This document shows positions 28,792-36,824 of a DNA stretch of 39,408 nt, one piece after another. Within the stretch, counting starts at the first letter, position 1; every line of letters begins with the position of its first letter. A program made the translations under genes and the position numbers. The notes beneath the pieces are model-generated. The model was not told where the DNA came from. It saw nothing but the letters and a program-made list of their open reading frames with translations, and made no database searches. The stretch is from positions 1-39,408 of the forward strand of contig CAMIKG010000045.1 in assembly GCA_946221915.1 (NCBI GenBank). Reading direction: 5' to 3'. Origin of the DNA: an uncultured Erwinia sp. (GTDB taxonomy: Bacteria; Pseudomonadota; Gammaproteobacteria; Enterobacterales; Enterobacteriaceae).

Positions 28792-29976
28792 TTATGCGAT
28801 AACTTTAGCAACAACACCGGCGCCAACAGTGCGGCCACCTTCACGGATTGCGAAACGCAGACCGTCGTCCATCGCGATTGGATGGATCAGGGTAACAACC
28901 ATTTTGATGTTGTCGCCTGGCATTACCATCTCAACGCCTTCTGGCAGTTCGATGGTGCCGGTCACGTCAGTAGTACGGAAGTAGAACTGTGGACGGTAGC
29001 CTTTGAAGAACGGAGTATGACGGCCGCCTTCGTCTTTAGACAGGATATAAACTTCAGATTCGAACTGAGTGTGTGGCTTGATGGTGCCTGGCTTAGCCAG
29101 AACCTGACCACGTTCGATTTCTTCACGTTTGATACCACGCAGCAGAACACCAACGTTCTCACCAGCCTGGCCCTGATCCAGCAGTTTGCGGAACATTTCA
29201 ACGCCGGTACAGGTAGATTTCGCAGTATCTTTGATACCAACGATTTCAACTTCTTCACCCACTTTGATGATACCGCGCTCAACACGACCGGTAACAACGG
29301 TACCACGACCGGAGATGGAGAATACGTCTTCGATTGGCAGCAGGAACGGCAGATCGATTGCACGTACTGGCTCTGGGATGTAAGAATCCAGGTGACCAGC
29401 CAGCTCGATGATCTTAGCTTCCCACTCTGCGTCGCCTTCCAGCGCTTTCAGAGCAGAACCGCGAACGATTGGCGTATCGTCGCCTGGGAAGTCGTACTGT
29501 GACAGCAGGTCACGTACTTCCATTTCAACCAGTTCCAGCAGCTCTTCGTCATCAACCATGTCGCACTTGTTCAGGAACACGATGATGTAAGGAACGCCAA
29601 CCTGACGACCCAGCAGGATGTGCTCACGGGTCTGAGGCATTGGGCCGTCAGTCGCAGCAACAACCAGGATAGCGCCGTCCATCTGAGCAGCACCGGTGAT
29701 CATGTTTTTCACATAGTCGGCGTGGCCCGGGCAGTCAACGTGCGCATAGTGGCGAGACGGGGTGTCGTACTCAACGTGAGAGGTGTTGATGGTGATACCA
29801 CGCGCTTTTTCTTCTGGCGCGTTATCGATCTGGTCGAACGCACGAGCAGAACCGCCGTAGGTTTTAGCCAGAACGGTGGTGATAGCTGCAGTCAGGGTAG
29901 TTTTACCATGGTCAACGTGGCCGATAGTACCGACGTTGACGTGCGGTTTTGAACGTTCAAATTTTTCTTTAGACAT
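28792..29976 (-). CDS. tufB: Elongation factor Tu
   Basis: EF-Tu delivers aminoacyl-tRNA to the ribosome. The 394-residue protein has G1 GHVDHGKT (19-26), the DCPGH G3 motif and NKCD G4 motif. A GAGGGA Shine-Dalgarno precedes the ATG. Its position downstream of four tRNAs matches E. coli tufB; a second copy (tufA) would lie outside the window. Co-transcription with the tRNAs is expected, with no terminator between. Confidence 0.97.
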   Translation of the reverse strand: MSKEKFERSKPHVNVGTIGHVDHGKTTLTAAITTVLAKTYGGSARAFDQIDNAPEEKARGITINTSHVEYDTPSRHYAHVDCPGHADYVKNMITGAAQMDGAILVVAATDGPMPQTREHILLGRQVGVPYIIVFLNKCDMVDDEELLELVEMEVRDLLSQYDFPGDDTPIVRGSALKALEGDAEWEAKIIELAGHLDSYIPEPVRAIDLPFLLPIEDVFSISGRGTVVTGRVERGIIKVGEEVEIVGIKDTAKSTCTGVEMFRKLLDQGQAGENVGVLLRGIKREEIERGQVLAKPGTIKPHTQFESEVYILSKDEGGRHTPFFKGYRPQFYFRTTDVTGTIELPEGVEMVMPGDNIKMVVTLIHPIAMDDGLRFAIREGGRTVGAGVVAKVIA

Positions 29977-30090
29977 CGATTGTCCCTCTAAGACACGGTT
30001 AAATCGGTGATATCACCACATCAACCAGGCGTAGCCTGAACTGTTGAATTTTTGAGTTACAGAGAAGAATCAGGGAAGGAGATGATGAAG

Positions 30091-30166
30091 TGGTGCTGAT
30101 ACCCAGAGTCGAACTGGGGACCTCACCCTTACCAAGGGTGCGCTCTACCAACTGAGCCATATCAGC
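30091..30166 (-). tRNA. thrT: tRNA-Thr (anticodon GGU)
   Basis: A 76-nt cloverleaf with the acceptor beginning GCTGAT, encoded CCA end and anticodon GGT in the 7-nt loop. It is the last tRNA before tuf, corresponding to E. coli thrT. Confidence 0.97.
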
Positions 30167-30170
30167 ATCT

Positions 30171-30245
<75 letters not shown>

Positions 30246-30282
30246 AACCTGGAACTCGCTACCTGTTCTGTCTGTAGCTTGC

Positions 30283-30311
30283 GAATAATAAGAGCAGGAT
30301 TCCTATTATTC
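30283..30311 (-). repeat. Hairpin in the Tyr-Gly tRNA spacer
   Basis: GAATAATA (30283-30290) and TATTATTC (30304-30311) form an 8-bp AT-rich stem in the 123-nt spacer between the Tyr and Gly tRNA genes. It may help precursor processing. Confidence 0.5.
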
Positions 30312-30368
30312 AGAGCCAGCTTGCTTATGCCAGCCAACTCATGACTGCGCTTGAGCTCAGCCTGAATA

Positions 30369-30453
<85 letters not shown>

Positions 30454-30463
30454 TGGTACTTGA

Positions 30464-30539
<76 letters not shown>

Positions 30540-30553
30540 ATCAAGTGACGCGC

Positions 30554-30582
30554 ATTCTAGGAAGAGCGGCCGCGCGATGCAA
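30554..30582 (-). promoter_or_regulatory. Promoter of the thrU-tyrU-glyT-thrT-tufB operon
   Basis: On the minus strand TTGCAT (complement of 30577-30582), a 17-bp spacer and TAGAAT (complement of 30554-30559) form a strong sigma-70 promoter. The GC-rich discriminator GCGCG is typical of stable-RNA promoters under stringent (ppGpp) control. An AT-rich run just upstream could serve as an UP element. Confidence 0.85.
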
Positions 30583-30914
30583 CAAAAAAATTGCGATAAA
30601 TGCGCTATCGCTTATTATTTGTGCAAAACTTCGCAAAATCGCGCGCAAGTGGAGAAAAATCGCTCAAGCCACGGCATTGATCGACGATTTTCTGTTCAGC
30701 TCAATGTACGCTGTCGGCAGACACTTTCTTTATCATTCACACCAGGCGCACAATATTCATCCAATCGCCATTTATTGCACCATCAGCCGTCATACTGCGC
30801 ACCTATAGTGCAATCAGCGCGACGCTATTGAGAGCAGCTTCTGCCATGACAATGGCTTAGTTACTGGATCGCTTCTTGCATCTGCCAGAGCAGGCCAACA
30901 GAGGAGGACAGCGC
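30583..30914. other. Intergenic region between tRNA operon and GNAT gene
   Basis: No convincing gene is present. The tRNA promoter's AT-rich upstream part occupies the left side. ATTGCAC (30774-30780) and GTGCAAT (30808-30814) form a spaced inverted repeat in the part likely to control the GNAT gene, and GAGGAGG just before 30915 is its Shine-Dalgarno. Confidence 0.5.
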
Positions 30915-31463
30915 ATGAAAATTATCTTACTTAATGCCACCACCTTACCCGCCTGGCGACATGAGCTGGGTGCTTTGCTGATCGATGCTGTCGCCAGTAA
31001 CGCGCCTGTCGGCTATCAACAGCGCTTATCGCGTGAAGAGGCAGAGAGCTACTTCCACAGTCTGCGCTCGGATATCGCCAAAGGTGAGCGGCTGCTGTGG
31101 ATGGCGCGTGACGCCGACGGACTGGCGGGCAGCGTCCAGCTGGAGCTTTGCCAGAAACCGGACGGGCAAAACCGCGCCGAGATTCAAAAACTATTAGTAC
31201 ATTCTCGTGCTCAGCGTCAGGGCGTGGCACAGAAGCTGATGCGGGCGCTTGAACACAGCGCTCTCGAACATCAACGCGGCTTATTGTTTCTCACTACCCG
31301 TTCTGGTTCGGTGTCGGAGACCTTCTGGTGCGCGCAAGGCTATCGACGGCTGGGCGAAATCCCTGACTTCGCCAGCTCGCCGGATGGCTACTTCCACCCA
31401 TCGGTGATCTATTACAAACAGCTGTTTGCGGTGAATCAGATCGCCCGCCCGCTTGCCAGTTAA
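30915..31463 (+). CDS. GNAT family N-acetyltransferase
   Basis: The 182-residue protein has the GNAT acetyl-CoA-binding strand and loop (EIQKLLVHSRAQRQGVAQKLM, with RAQRQGVA as motif A) and a later strand LLFLTTRSGSVSETFWCAQGYRRLG. The substrate is unknown. The ATG at 30915 is preceded by a near-perfect GAGGAGG; a start 13 codons earlier lacks such support. It is not part of the E. coli arrangement between thrU and coaA, so it is an accessory gene, cytosolic by absence of signal sequences. Confidence 0.82.
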   Translation: MKIILLNATTLPAWRHELGALLIDAVASNAPVGYQQRLSREEAESYFHSLRSDIAKGERLLWMARDADGLAGSVQLELCQKPDGQNRAEIQKLLVHSRAQRQGVAQKLMRALEHSALEHQRGLLFLTTRSGSVSETFWCAQGYRRLGEIPDFASSPDGYFHPSVIYYKQLFAVNQIARPLAS

Positions 31464-31607
31464 TTAAATTTAAAAAGTGCGGGCGAGGTTGCGAATGCGC
31501 CTGCACATTTATCTTTTTCCTTCTTTTTCTCGCCATACTGGTGTTAACCTCCTGCGCATTGTTTTCTGAAATTTACCCGATTAAGCGCACCAGTCAGGGA
31601 GGTAACA

Positions 31608-31633
31608 GCGATACGCTGCCTCCGGGAAGAGCC
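31608..31633 (+). repeat. Bulged hairpin in the coaA leader
   Basis: GGAGG-(TAA)-CAGCG pairs with CGCTG-CCTCC around loop ATA, leaving a 3-nt bulge on one side. It lies 35 bp before the coaA ATG. The rest of 31464-31668 shows no gene; a 24-codon frame there is not convincing. Confidence 0.5.
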
Positions 31634-31668
31634 GCGGCGGGTAGATATTTGCTGGCAGAAGCAGGCAT

Positions 31669-32619
31669 ATGAGCAAAAAAAACTCGCTGGTCACCACGCC
31701 CTATTTACAATTTGACAGAGACCAATGGGCGACGTTGCGTGATTCCGTGCCGATGACACTCACGGAAGAAGAAATTGCGCAGCTGAAGGGTATTAATGAA
31801 GATCTCTCACTGGAAGAAGTGGCCGAGATCTACCTGCCATTATCGCGTTTGCTGAATTTCTATATCAGTTCCAATGTGCGTCGCCAGGCGGTGCTGGAAC
31901 AGTTTCTTGGCACTGATGGTCAGAAAGTCCCTTATATCATTAGCATTGCCGGTAGCGTAGCAGTAGGTAAAAGCACCACGGCGCGCGTACTGCAGGCTCT
32001 GCTTAGCCGCTGGCCAGAACATCGCCGTGTTGAGCTGATTACCACAGATGGATTCCTGCATCCAAATGATGTGCTGAAGCAGCGCGGCCTGATGAAGAAG
32101 AAAGGATTTCCGCAATCGTATGATATGCATCGGCTGGTCAAGTTCGTCTCAGACCTGAAATCAGGCGCGGCGCAGGTAACGGCGCCGGTTTACTCGCACC
32201 TGAGTTATGATGTCATCCCCGATGGGGATAAAGTAGTGCAGCAACCGGATATTCTGATCCTTGAAGGTCTGAATGTGCTGCAAAGCGGCATGGATTATCC
32301 GCACGACCCGCATCATGTTTTTGTCTCTGATTTTGTTGATTTTTCCATCTATGTCGACGCACCGGAAGAACTTCTGGAACGCTGGTATATCAATCGCTTC
32401 CTTAAATTCCGCCAAGGTGCTTTCACCAACCCCGATTCCTATTTCCATCACTACGCCCAGTTGCCTGAGCAGGAAGCAGTGGCTATCGCGACTCAGCTGT
32501 GGAAAGAGATTAACTGGCTCAATTTGAAAGAAAATATTTTGCCGACCCGTGAGCGCGCCAGTCTGATTATGACCAAAAGCGCCGATCACGCGGTGGAATG
32601 CGTCAGGCTGCGTAAGTAG
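31669..32619 (+). CDS. coaA: Pantothenate kinase (type I)
   Basis: CoaA phosphorylates pantothenate, the first and feedback-regulated step of CoA synthesis. The 316 residues match the E. coli length. The P-loop is GSVAVGKS (95-102), with TTDGFLHPN and YDMHRLVKFVSDLKSG further on. The Shine-Dalgarno is weak. Its stop is only 6 bp from the end of the convergent fimbrial remnant, and no terminator separates them. Confidence 0.98.
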   Translation: MSKKNSLVTTPYLQFDRDQWATLRDSVPMTLTEEEIAQLKGINEDLSLEEVAEIYLPLSRLLNFYISSNVRRQAVLEQFLGTDGQKVPYIISIAGSVAVGKSTTARVLQALLSRWPEHRRVELITTDGFLHPNDVLKQRGLMKKKGFPQSYDMHRLVKFVSDLKSGAAQVTAPVYSHLSYDVIPDGDKVVQQPDILILEGLNVLQSGMDYPHDPHHVFVSDFVDFSIYVDAPEELLERWYINRFLKFRQGAFTNPDSYFHHYAQLPEQEAVAIATQLWKEINWLNLKENILPTRERASLIMTKSADHAVECVRLRK

Positions 32620-32625
32620 CAACCT

Positions 32626-33394
32626 TCAGGGATAGGTGATAAATACAGTACCGTTGCCGGTACAACTGCCGGCATCGGGTGTCACCGCCGTGTGTAGCGT
32701 TGCACTCAGCGTAAAACTTTGTGGCTGATTACTAAGCACCTTAAAACTCACACCTTCGGCAGCATCCTGCTGGTTAATCTTCAGGGTGCCGTAGAAATTG
32801 CGCCTTTCGCCATCAAACCAGATATTTCGCTCCCCCAGCAGTGACTGCACACGCAGCGTCACCGTTCCCTCGCGAATGCAGTACAGCGCACAATTCACCT
32901 CTTTGCGGGTACCATTTTTCTGCCTGCTGTTCAGCACACCAAGGTCAATCTCCGGTGACAAAATCACATGGCAGGCCTGACTGGCAGGGGGGGAGTTCAC
33001 CGCAGACTGAACCAGGAAACTGTACGGCATGGCTAGCACTGGCCGAAGGTGGAACTGGCCGCTCAGTATAGAACAAGCCAACACAGCTGGCGGACGTATC
33101 GTGCACCGTAAATCTTCCGCTGTAAGGGATCCCCTTCTCTCTGCGCCAGGCCTCCATGACCTCCTGCCGCGTACGGTATTGCTCAATGCGGATACAGTGA
33201 TTGCTCAGTTCACATGAAGAGTACATGGTGGGCAGATGCTTCTGGTACTTCACATCAAAGCCAACATAACAACTCGGCCACTGCTAACAGGGATTCATCT
33301 CCGTTTCATTTTCCTGCCAGCTCAACAACTGCTGTGTTGCCCGCAGGCTGACGGGGTTAAAAAGTACCGGGAAAACATACGCGCCAGCACTGGC
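32626..33394 (-). pseudogene. Fimbrial tip adhesin remnant (N-terminal part deleted, stop and frameshift)
   Basis: Read in pieces, this encodes the C-terminal part of a Cys-rich chaperone-usher tip adhesin: YVFPVLFNPVSL, SCYVGFDVKYQKHLPTMYSSC, IPYSGRFTVHDTSASCVGLFY, then a pilin-like domain ending GNGTVFITYP. A TAG (33284-33286) interrupts the first part. A run of seven Gs (32987-32993 on the plus strand) shifts the frame; six would restore it (ELPPASQACHV). The 5' part of the gene is missing and the remnant runs directly out of the minor-subunit remnant. Domain naming is from recalled similarity to adhesins of this type. Confidence 0.75.
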
Positions 33395-33629
33395 CTGCCG
33401 GACAGCTGCGCTGATAATCAATACGCTGCATGTAATTCTGGCCATTCAGTCGTAGCGACTGCAGGTTATCGCCGAAATCAACATCCATCAGGCGTCCTTC
33501 ATTGATTTCACAGGCCGGCGCGACGAGGGTGACATTAAGCGCAATCACTTGCAGCGCAGCTGGCCAGACCGGGTGCGCCGCCAGCAGCAGAGCCACCACC
33601 ATCCCCCTTACCGCAATGCGCTGATCCAT
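33395..33629 (-). pseudogene. Minor fimbrial subunit remnant (3' half lost)
   Basis: The start is intact: GGGAG precedes an ATG at 33629, followed by a signal peptide (RGMVVALLLAAHPVWPAA) and a pilin domain start (NVTLVAPACEINEGRLMDVDFGDNL, with the first conserved Cys). Homology stops near DYQRSC, where the sequence continues as adhesin-like in another frame. About half of the usual 150-180 residues remain. The junction near 33385-33400 is approximate. Confidence 0.7.
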
Positions 33630-33643
33630 CGTTACTCCCGCCA

Positions 33644-34130
33644 TCATTTTGCCTGACTGCTTACCCTGCAGTGACCCGCGACACAGTGAAAGCGCAGCGC
33701 TGGCCGGCCACCATAGTCATTGACATAAGTGAATATCGGCTCACGTCCCAGGCCAGACACCGTACCGCCTAGCGGAACTTCCCCATAGGGTGCATCCATC
33801 ACTGGCTCGAAATCGGCAATCGTTGGCTTTTCCTGAGCGGGGGGATCGCGCGTAAGTTGAAGTAAAACAGCGTCTCGCGATCCTGTGGCAGGTTCGCCGC
33901 TGCAGCAAGTTGCTGGAGCTTGATCTGACTCTTTTCGCCGGGATCAACACGCTGTAACGGCGGCAGCACGATTAAGGGGGATGCGACTTTTGCTCCCTGA
34001 GCGTCCGTCAGCCACGCCTGCGCCGGTATGGCAGCTGGCGATTCTCATTGCGGATGCTCAGCGTGACAGCTTTCTCATCCGCGTTGTAGATCACACGGGT
34101 ACGGTCCAGGGCAATCGCAGCCTGCGCACC
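33644..34130 (-). pseudogene. Fimbrial periplasmic chaperone remnant
   Basis: The sequence begins at the end of a signal peptide (AQA) with AIALDRTRVIYNADEKAVTLSI, the N-terminal strand of a PapD-like chaperone. A single-base loss at TACCGGCG (near 34024) shifts the frame before AQAWLTDAQGAKVASPLIVLPPL. FYFNLRAIPP and the C-terminal FTYVNDYGGRPALRFHC follow, but the central part of the C-domain is missing, so about 158 residues remain of a usual 205-215 mature. A second shift lies at the G6 run 33839-33844. Its start codon and signal peptide are lost by fusion to the usher. Confidence 0.75.
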
Positions 34131-35772
34131 AGACACTGCCTCCCTCGCTCACCATTCCAGTCTGTTGCTGTTTAACATTACGGACCAATGCGCCAAAGGG
34201 GGATAGCGGCCATCAGCCAGGCGAATGGTGGCTATCGCCTTTAAGCCAGCCACAACAGAGAACTGACGATAACCCATGGCACCTTCGGTAAGCGTCGCCT
34301 GCACCACTGAACGGGTGGCCTCTGCCTGTTCTGAGAGATTATCCAAATCGATACGTGCGCTGTTTCTAAAGTAACTACTCACTTCGCTAATCACAGCTTC
34401 GCCAAAACGATTACTCGCCACCGGGCTGCCATATCCCTGCACCGGTACATTTGCCACACCATCCGTATCGATCAGCAAACGGGTTCCCCCAGGAACAGTA
34501 GTGCGATGCAAAGCGCCCCCTGTGGCGTCAGGGTGATCCCACCCTGCGCCGATACCCCTGCTGCACGGTAGCGCTAGTGCTGATAGCGGGCATTCGCGCT
34601 CAACCGGGCGCTGTCTCCCTCATACGCATAAAAGCCGCTAAATATCTCTCCCTGGCGCGATGAACCTGCGCTTAACGTGTAACTGTTACGCCGATGGCGG
34701 CGGACGTAGTAACTAAGACTGTGCTCAACTTGCTGGTTATTTGAGGTCGCGTTGTAACTCAGGGTTGACTGCGCCCCCCATGGCACAGAGAGGGAAAGCC
34801 AGCCGCCAGTATCCTGACTATCGCGGTATTGGTTGCGAAATAGTGCCAGGGACGCGCTGATATTTTTCCACCGTCCCCAGGTAAGCTCGTGTGAAAAAGT
34901 CGCCTCATAGCGCTCCCGGGAGGCACGATCCCACCATTTATGAGAACTGTAATTGAACCACGCTCCAACACGCCATGGAGCCAGGTGCTGGTAAAAACTG
35001 ATGGTATAGAGCTACTTGTTACGGTTGTCGGTTACACGGTTAGTTACCGCCGTAAGGTAGTCCGGCATCGTCATGAAATCGCGGTCTGAAAAACGATAGC
35101 CCGAAAAAGTGAATTGACTGTCCGTATCCGGAAAACGTTTGGCGTAGCCCAGGCGCCAGGCATCCATGTTCACCCCAGTCACACCATTTCCGCTCATGTT
35201 ATAGCCCCAGCCCTCCTGTTGTAGTTCCAGCGCCTGCATATTCAGGTTGTAATCCAGTAGCGCACCCGCAACCCCTTCATCCCAGCGTGATGGTGGATCC
35301 CAGTCTGGCGCACGATATTCCAGCCAGCTTTCCGGAAGCGTAATGATCAGCACGGCTTGTGCCAGATCGCCCTGAACCGTCATGCCCGCAATACTGGTGC
35401 TAACAAGGCATTTTCCCTGATGCCACCAGGCTAGTTTCGCTATCAGTTGCGGTTTTAAGCCGAAAGCAGCCACATCCTCGCGCGTCAGGCAGGGCAGACT
35501 CTCCCTGAGATTTTTCCCGGCAGGATAAAACGTCACCTCCTGTTCCGGAAAATCCAGAAGATTACCCTTATCTTCATCAGATAACGGCCAGGTAAAATAA
35601 ACCCACGTAGGGGAAACTGTCTAACATCAATATTATCTTTATCATCCACATCCATGATATCGGTATTAAATTGGATCTCTTCTGCGTATGCTGAGTTTCC
35701 CTCCTTCAGCATAAATGGCCATGAAATAACGAACAGCAACGTCGAAAAAACAAAATAATGGTGGTATCTCAT
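34131..35772 (-). pseudogene. Outer-membrane fimbrial usher remnant (FimD/PapC family)
   Basis: Pieces of an usher are recognisable in order: N-terminal domain (EIQFNTDIMDVDDKDNIDV), EQEVTFYPAGKNL, LLDYNLNMQAL, MSGNGVTGVNMDAWRL, then abruptly GYAKRFPDTDSQFTFSGYRFS, and the C-terminal part (LSAQGG-like, EATRSVVQATLTEGAMGYRQF). Defects: frameshift near 35560-35575; TAG at 35012-35014 and 34574-34576; frameshift near 34510; one-base loss at the G5 run 34198-34202. An in-frame deletion near 35150 removes a large part of the barrel, and the 3' end is fused to the chaperone. About 545 codons remain versus about 850. Confidence 0.85.
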
Positions 35773-35877
35773 TGGTGTCTGTTTATTTTTATCTGCACAA
35801 ACACACCCAGCACAAAAAAACTGCGCCAGTCAGATATAAAAAAGACATATGAAATTGACTCCATATACCCCGAATAG
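35773..35877 (-). other. Spacer between pilin gene and usher remnant
   Basis: This AT-rich 105-bp gap carries no gene and no convincing terminator; only a short stem precedes a T-run on the minus strand. No chaperone gene lies here, so the order is pilin, usher, chaperone, as in Stf- and Mrp-type operons. Confidence 0.6.
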
Positions 35878-36420
35878 TTACTGGTAGGCGAGCGTGAAAT
35901 TGGCGACACTCTGGAATTGACCCGGAACAATGATAGCTGAGGTCCCACCTCCCTGCAGATACGCAGAAAAATTCAATACGTTGATACCGGAATAGAGCCA
36001 TTGCTGGTCAGTTGGCACACCGAGTTTAACTTTTTTATCATTGCCATCATGTAAAACAATACTTGCGCCACTGGCGTTGCCACGCAGGGCAAGACTTTCC
36101 GCATCATAATCCGAGGAGGGGCCCGTGAAGGTCGTTTGTACGGTGCGCAAAGTCGTGTTGTCGCAATGTTCCAGCACAATGGTAAATGGCTGGGGGCGTG
36201 ACGTGCCAGTTTGTCCGTTGGCAGCCAGAGCTGAGTTAGAAATCTGCCCGAGATCGACAGTTTGATTAGCGGTATCAGAACGTATAGAACAAGGAGCATC
36301 CACAATCGCACCAGAAAATGTGACCGTTCCCGAGCCAGAATCAGCAGCGTTGGTAGCCGAAACCGAACCCAGAATCATTACTGCAGCGAGAACTGTCTTA
36401 TTAAATTCCATTAACTTCAT
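35878..36420 (-). CDS. Major fimbrial subunit (FimA-like pilin)
   Basis: The 180-residue pilin has a signal peptide (MKLMEFNKTVLAAVMILGSVSATNA, cleavage likely before ADSGSGTVTF), the two pilin cysteines (APCSIRS and LEHCDN) and a C-terminal FTLAYQ strand with penultimate-region tyrosine, typical of chaperone-usher subunits. The frame is intact. The ATG at 36420 is preferred for its compact signal peptide; 36435 is also possible but poorly ribosome-bound. With usher and chaperone broken, secretion by this operon is not expected. Confidence 0.8.
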   Translation of the reverse strand: MKLMEFNKTVLAAVMILGSVSATNAADSGSGTVTFSGAIVDAPCSIRSDTANQTVDLGQISNSALAANGQTGTSRPQPFTIVLEHCDNTTLRTVQTTFTGPSSDYDAESLALRGNASGASIVLHDGNDKKVKLGVPTDQQWLYSGINVLNFSAYLQGGGTSAIIVPGQFQSVANFTLAYQ

Positions 36421-36824
36421 ATTCTTTGAAAACATATTTTAAACCGAGCTAATTAATAGCCTGATACTTCCCTGCACTTTATGCATTGCATAGTGTCATG
36501 CAAACTTTACAAAGAAGAGGATGAATTTAAAAGTCATTCCCAGAGGGAAATTAAATACAATACTTTTTCACTAAAGAGAAAACCCTGATGATTAATTGCG
36601 ACATAAGAAGTCGCCATGAAAAGTTATGCAGAATTAAACACTGTTCATTTTGTTTTTTCTTCAGCGAACGTTTTCCCTGGCCATTTAGCGTCTACAATAT
36701 ACCCCGCCATTGTTTTTTTGAGAAAGAAACGCGCACCATTTTTTCTCAACCAATTTTTCAATTGGTTTGTAAGGAATTTCTTAAGTGGCACATCTACTTG
36801 GTGCAGGTGATAAGGAGCTCACTC
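36421..36824. promoter_or_regulatory. AT-rich intergenic region between pilin and regulator genes
   Basis: The roughly 400-bp divergent region is markedly AT-rich compared with neighbouring core genes, a common sign of acquired DNA and H-NS control. An 8-bp inverted repeat AACCAATT-TTTC-AATTGGTT lies at 36748-36767. No GATC site occurs in it, so Dam-dependent Pap-type switching at this region is not supported. A long in-frame upstream extension of the regulator gene (from 36588) lacks a Shine-Dalgarno and family similarity. Confidence 0.55.

Noticed and set aside
30770..30816. NtrC-like site (GCAC-TATA-GTGC type) upstream of the GNAT gene
   Set aside because: The half-sites GCAC and GTGC are 5 bp apart, whereas NtrC sites have 7 bp, and no sigma-54 promoter is visible.
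31496..31570. 24-codon frame in the coaA leader
   Set aside because: No Shine-Dalgarno, no recognisable product, length compatible with chance.
36588..36824. N-terminal extension of the PapI/FaeA-like regulator from an upstream start
   Set aside because: No Shine-Dalgarno, AT-rich low-complexity protein, and a strong ribosome-binding site exists at the internal ATG 36825.
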